DNA of 40,247 nt, taken from contig JAUYSB010000307.1 of NCBI GenBank assembly GCA_030696525.1, positions 1 to 40,247 on the forward strand, written 5' to 3'. Each line of letters begins with the position of its first letter. Position 1 is the first letter of the stretch. Below, in pieces: positions 40,005-40,247 of this stretch. The stretch is from Hydrogenophaga sp. (lineage in GTDB: Bacteria; Pseudomonadota; Gammaproteobacteria; Burkholderiales; Burkholderiaceae_C). The notes below the pieces were generated by a model that saw only the letters and a list, made by a program, of their open reading frames with translations, did no database searches and was not told where the DNA came from. Made by a program: the position numbers and the translations under genes.

Positions 40005-40247
40005 ATGCACACAGACGTGCTGGTCATCGGCGGCGGCAACGCCGCCTTGTGTGCGGCCCTCATGGCCGCCGAAGCAGGCGCCCGCGTGCTCCTGCTGGAA
40101 GCGGCGCCACGCGCCTGGCGCGGCGGCAACTCGGCCCACACCCGCAACCTGCGCTGCATGCACGACGCGCCGCAGGACGTGCTGGTGGAGGCCTACCCCG
40201 AAGAGGAATACTGGCAAGACCTGCTCAAGGTCACGGGTGGGCGCACC
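40005..40247 (+). CDS. tcuA: FAD-dependent tricarballylate dehydrogenase-like protein, N-terminal part
   Basis: Only the first 81 residues are in the window. They show the FAD-binding motif VLVIGGGNAALCAALMAAEAG and the segment RGGNSAHTRNLRCMH, typical of TcuA, which oxidises tricarballylate to cis-aconitate. GGAGG lies nine bases before the ATG. TcuB (electron transfer) and a carrier gene would be expected beyond the edge. Confidence 0.85.
   Translation, partial: MHTDVLVIGGGNAALCAALMAAEAGARVLLLEAAPRAWRGGNSAHTRNLRCMHDAPQDVLVEAYPEEEYWQDLLKVTGGRT

Noticed and set aside
1-40247. CRISPR arrays, tRNA, rRNA or insertion sequences
   Set aside because: No regularly spaced repeats, no cloverleaf-like sequence and no transposase-like protein were found by eye.

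Overview
The window looks like a high-GC Burkholderiales chromosome, probably Comamonadaceae (Hydrogenophaga- or Acidovorax-like). This rests on four periplasmic Bug-type binding proteins, a NirBD/NasA assimilatory nitrate locus, the rpsU-yqeY pair and a TcuR/TcuA-like pair. No mobile element, CRISPR array, rRNA or tRNA was seen. Gene density is very high, and only one gap exceeds 300 bp (10812-11161).

Region 1 (1-10811) holds nitrate assimilation and signalling. It runs nirB (3' end), nirD, nasA, ybiB and a cobA that is interrupted by an in-frame TAG. Then come a soluble PilJ/nitrate-sensor-like protein with a minimal chemoreceptor hairpin, a photoactive-yellow-protein-like PAS protein, a PAS-GGDEF-EAL-PAS-GGDEF protein and a HI0933-type flavoprotein.

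Region 2 (about 10.9-34.1 kb) is a catabolic island. It encodes four Bug binding proteins, three CaiB/BaiF CoA-transferases, two acyl-CoA dehydrogenases (one a two-domain fusion), an enoyl-CoA hydratase-like protein, a MaoC hydratase and a D-2-hydroxyacid dehydrogenase. It also has a two-subunit fumarase/tartrate-dehydratase-type enzyme, a tannase-family lipoprotein, two alpha/beta-hydrolase paralogues with Ala in place of the nucleophilic Ser, a flavin reductase-like protein, a GST, a LigI-like amidohydrolase, a carboxymuconolactone decarboxylase-family protein and one LysR regulator. The main finding is a 15-bp dyad, GCAWAGCWGCTWTGC, at six places in this island. Each copy lies 33-35 bp upstream of a -10-like hexamer and serves a separate transcription unit; one copy sits between two divergent units. 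The -35 positions are poor. This points to one activator-controlled regulon for uptake of an organic acid, its activation by CoA transfer and beta-oxidation-like breakdown. The substrate cannot be read from the sequence.

Region 3 (34.3-40.2 kb) is mostly housekeeping: polyphosphate:AMP phosphotransferase, rpsU with a structured leader, yqeY, a degenerate YcaO-domain protein, an EamA exporter, a LysR regulator and the start of a TcuA-like flavoprotein cut by the window edge.
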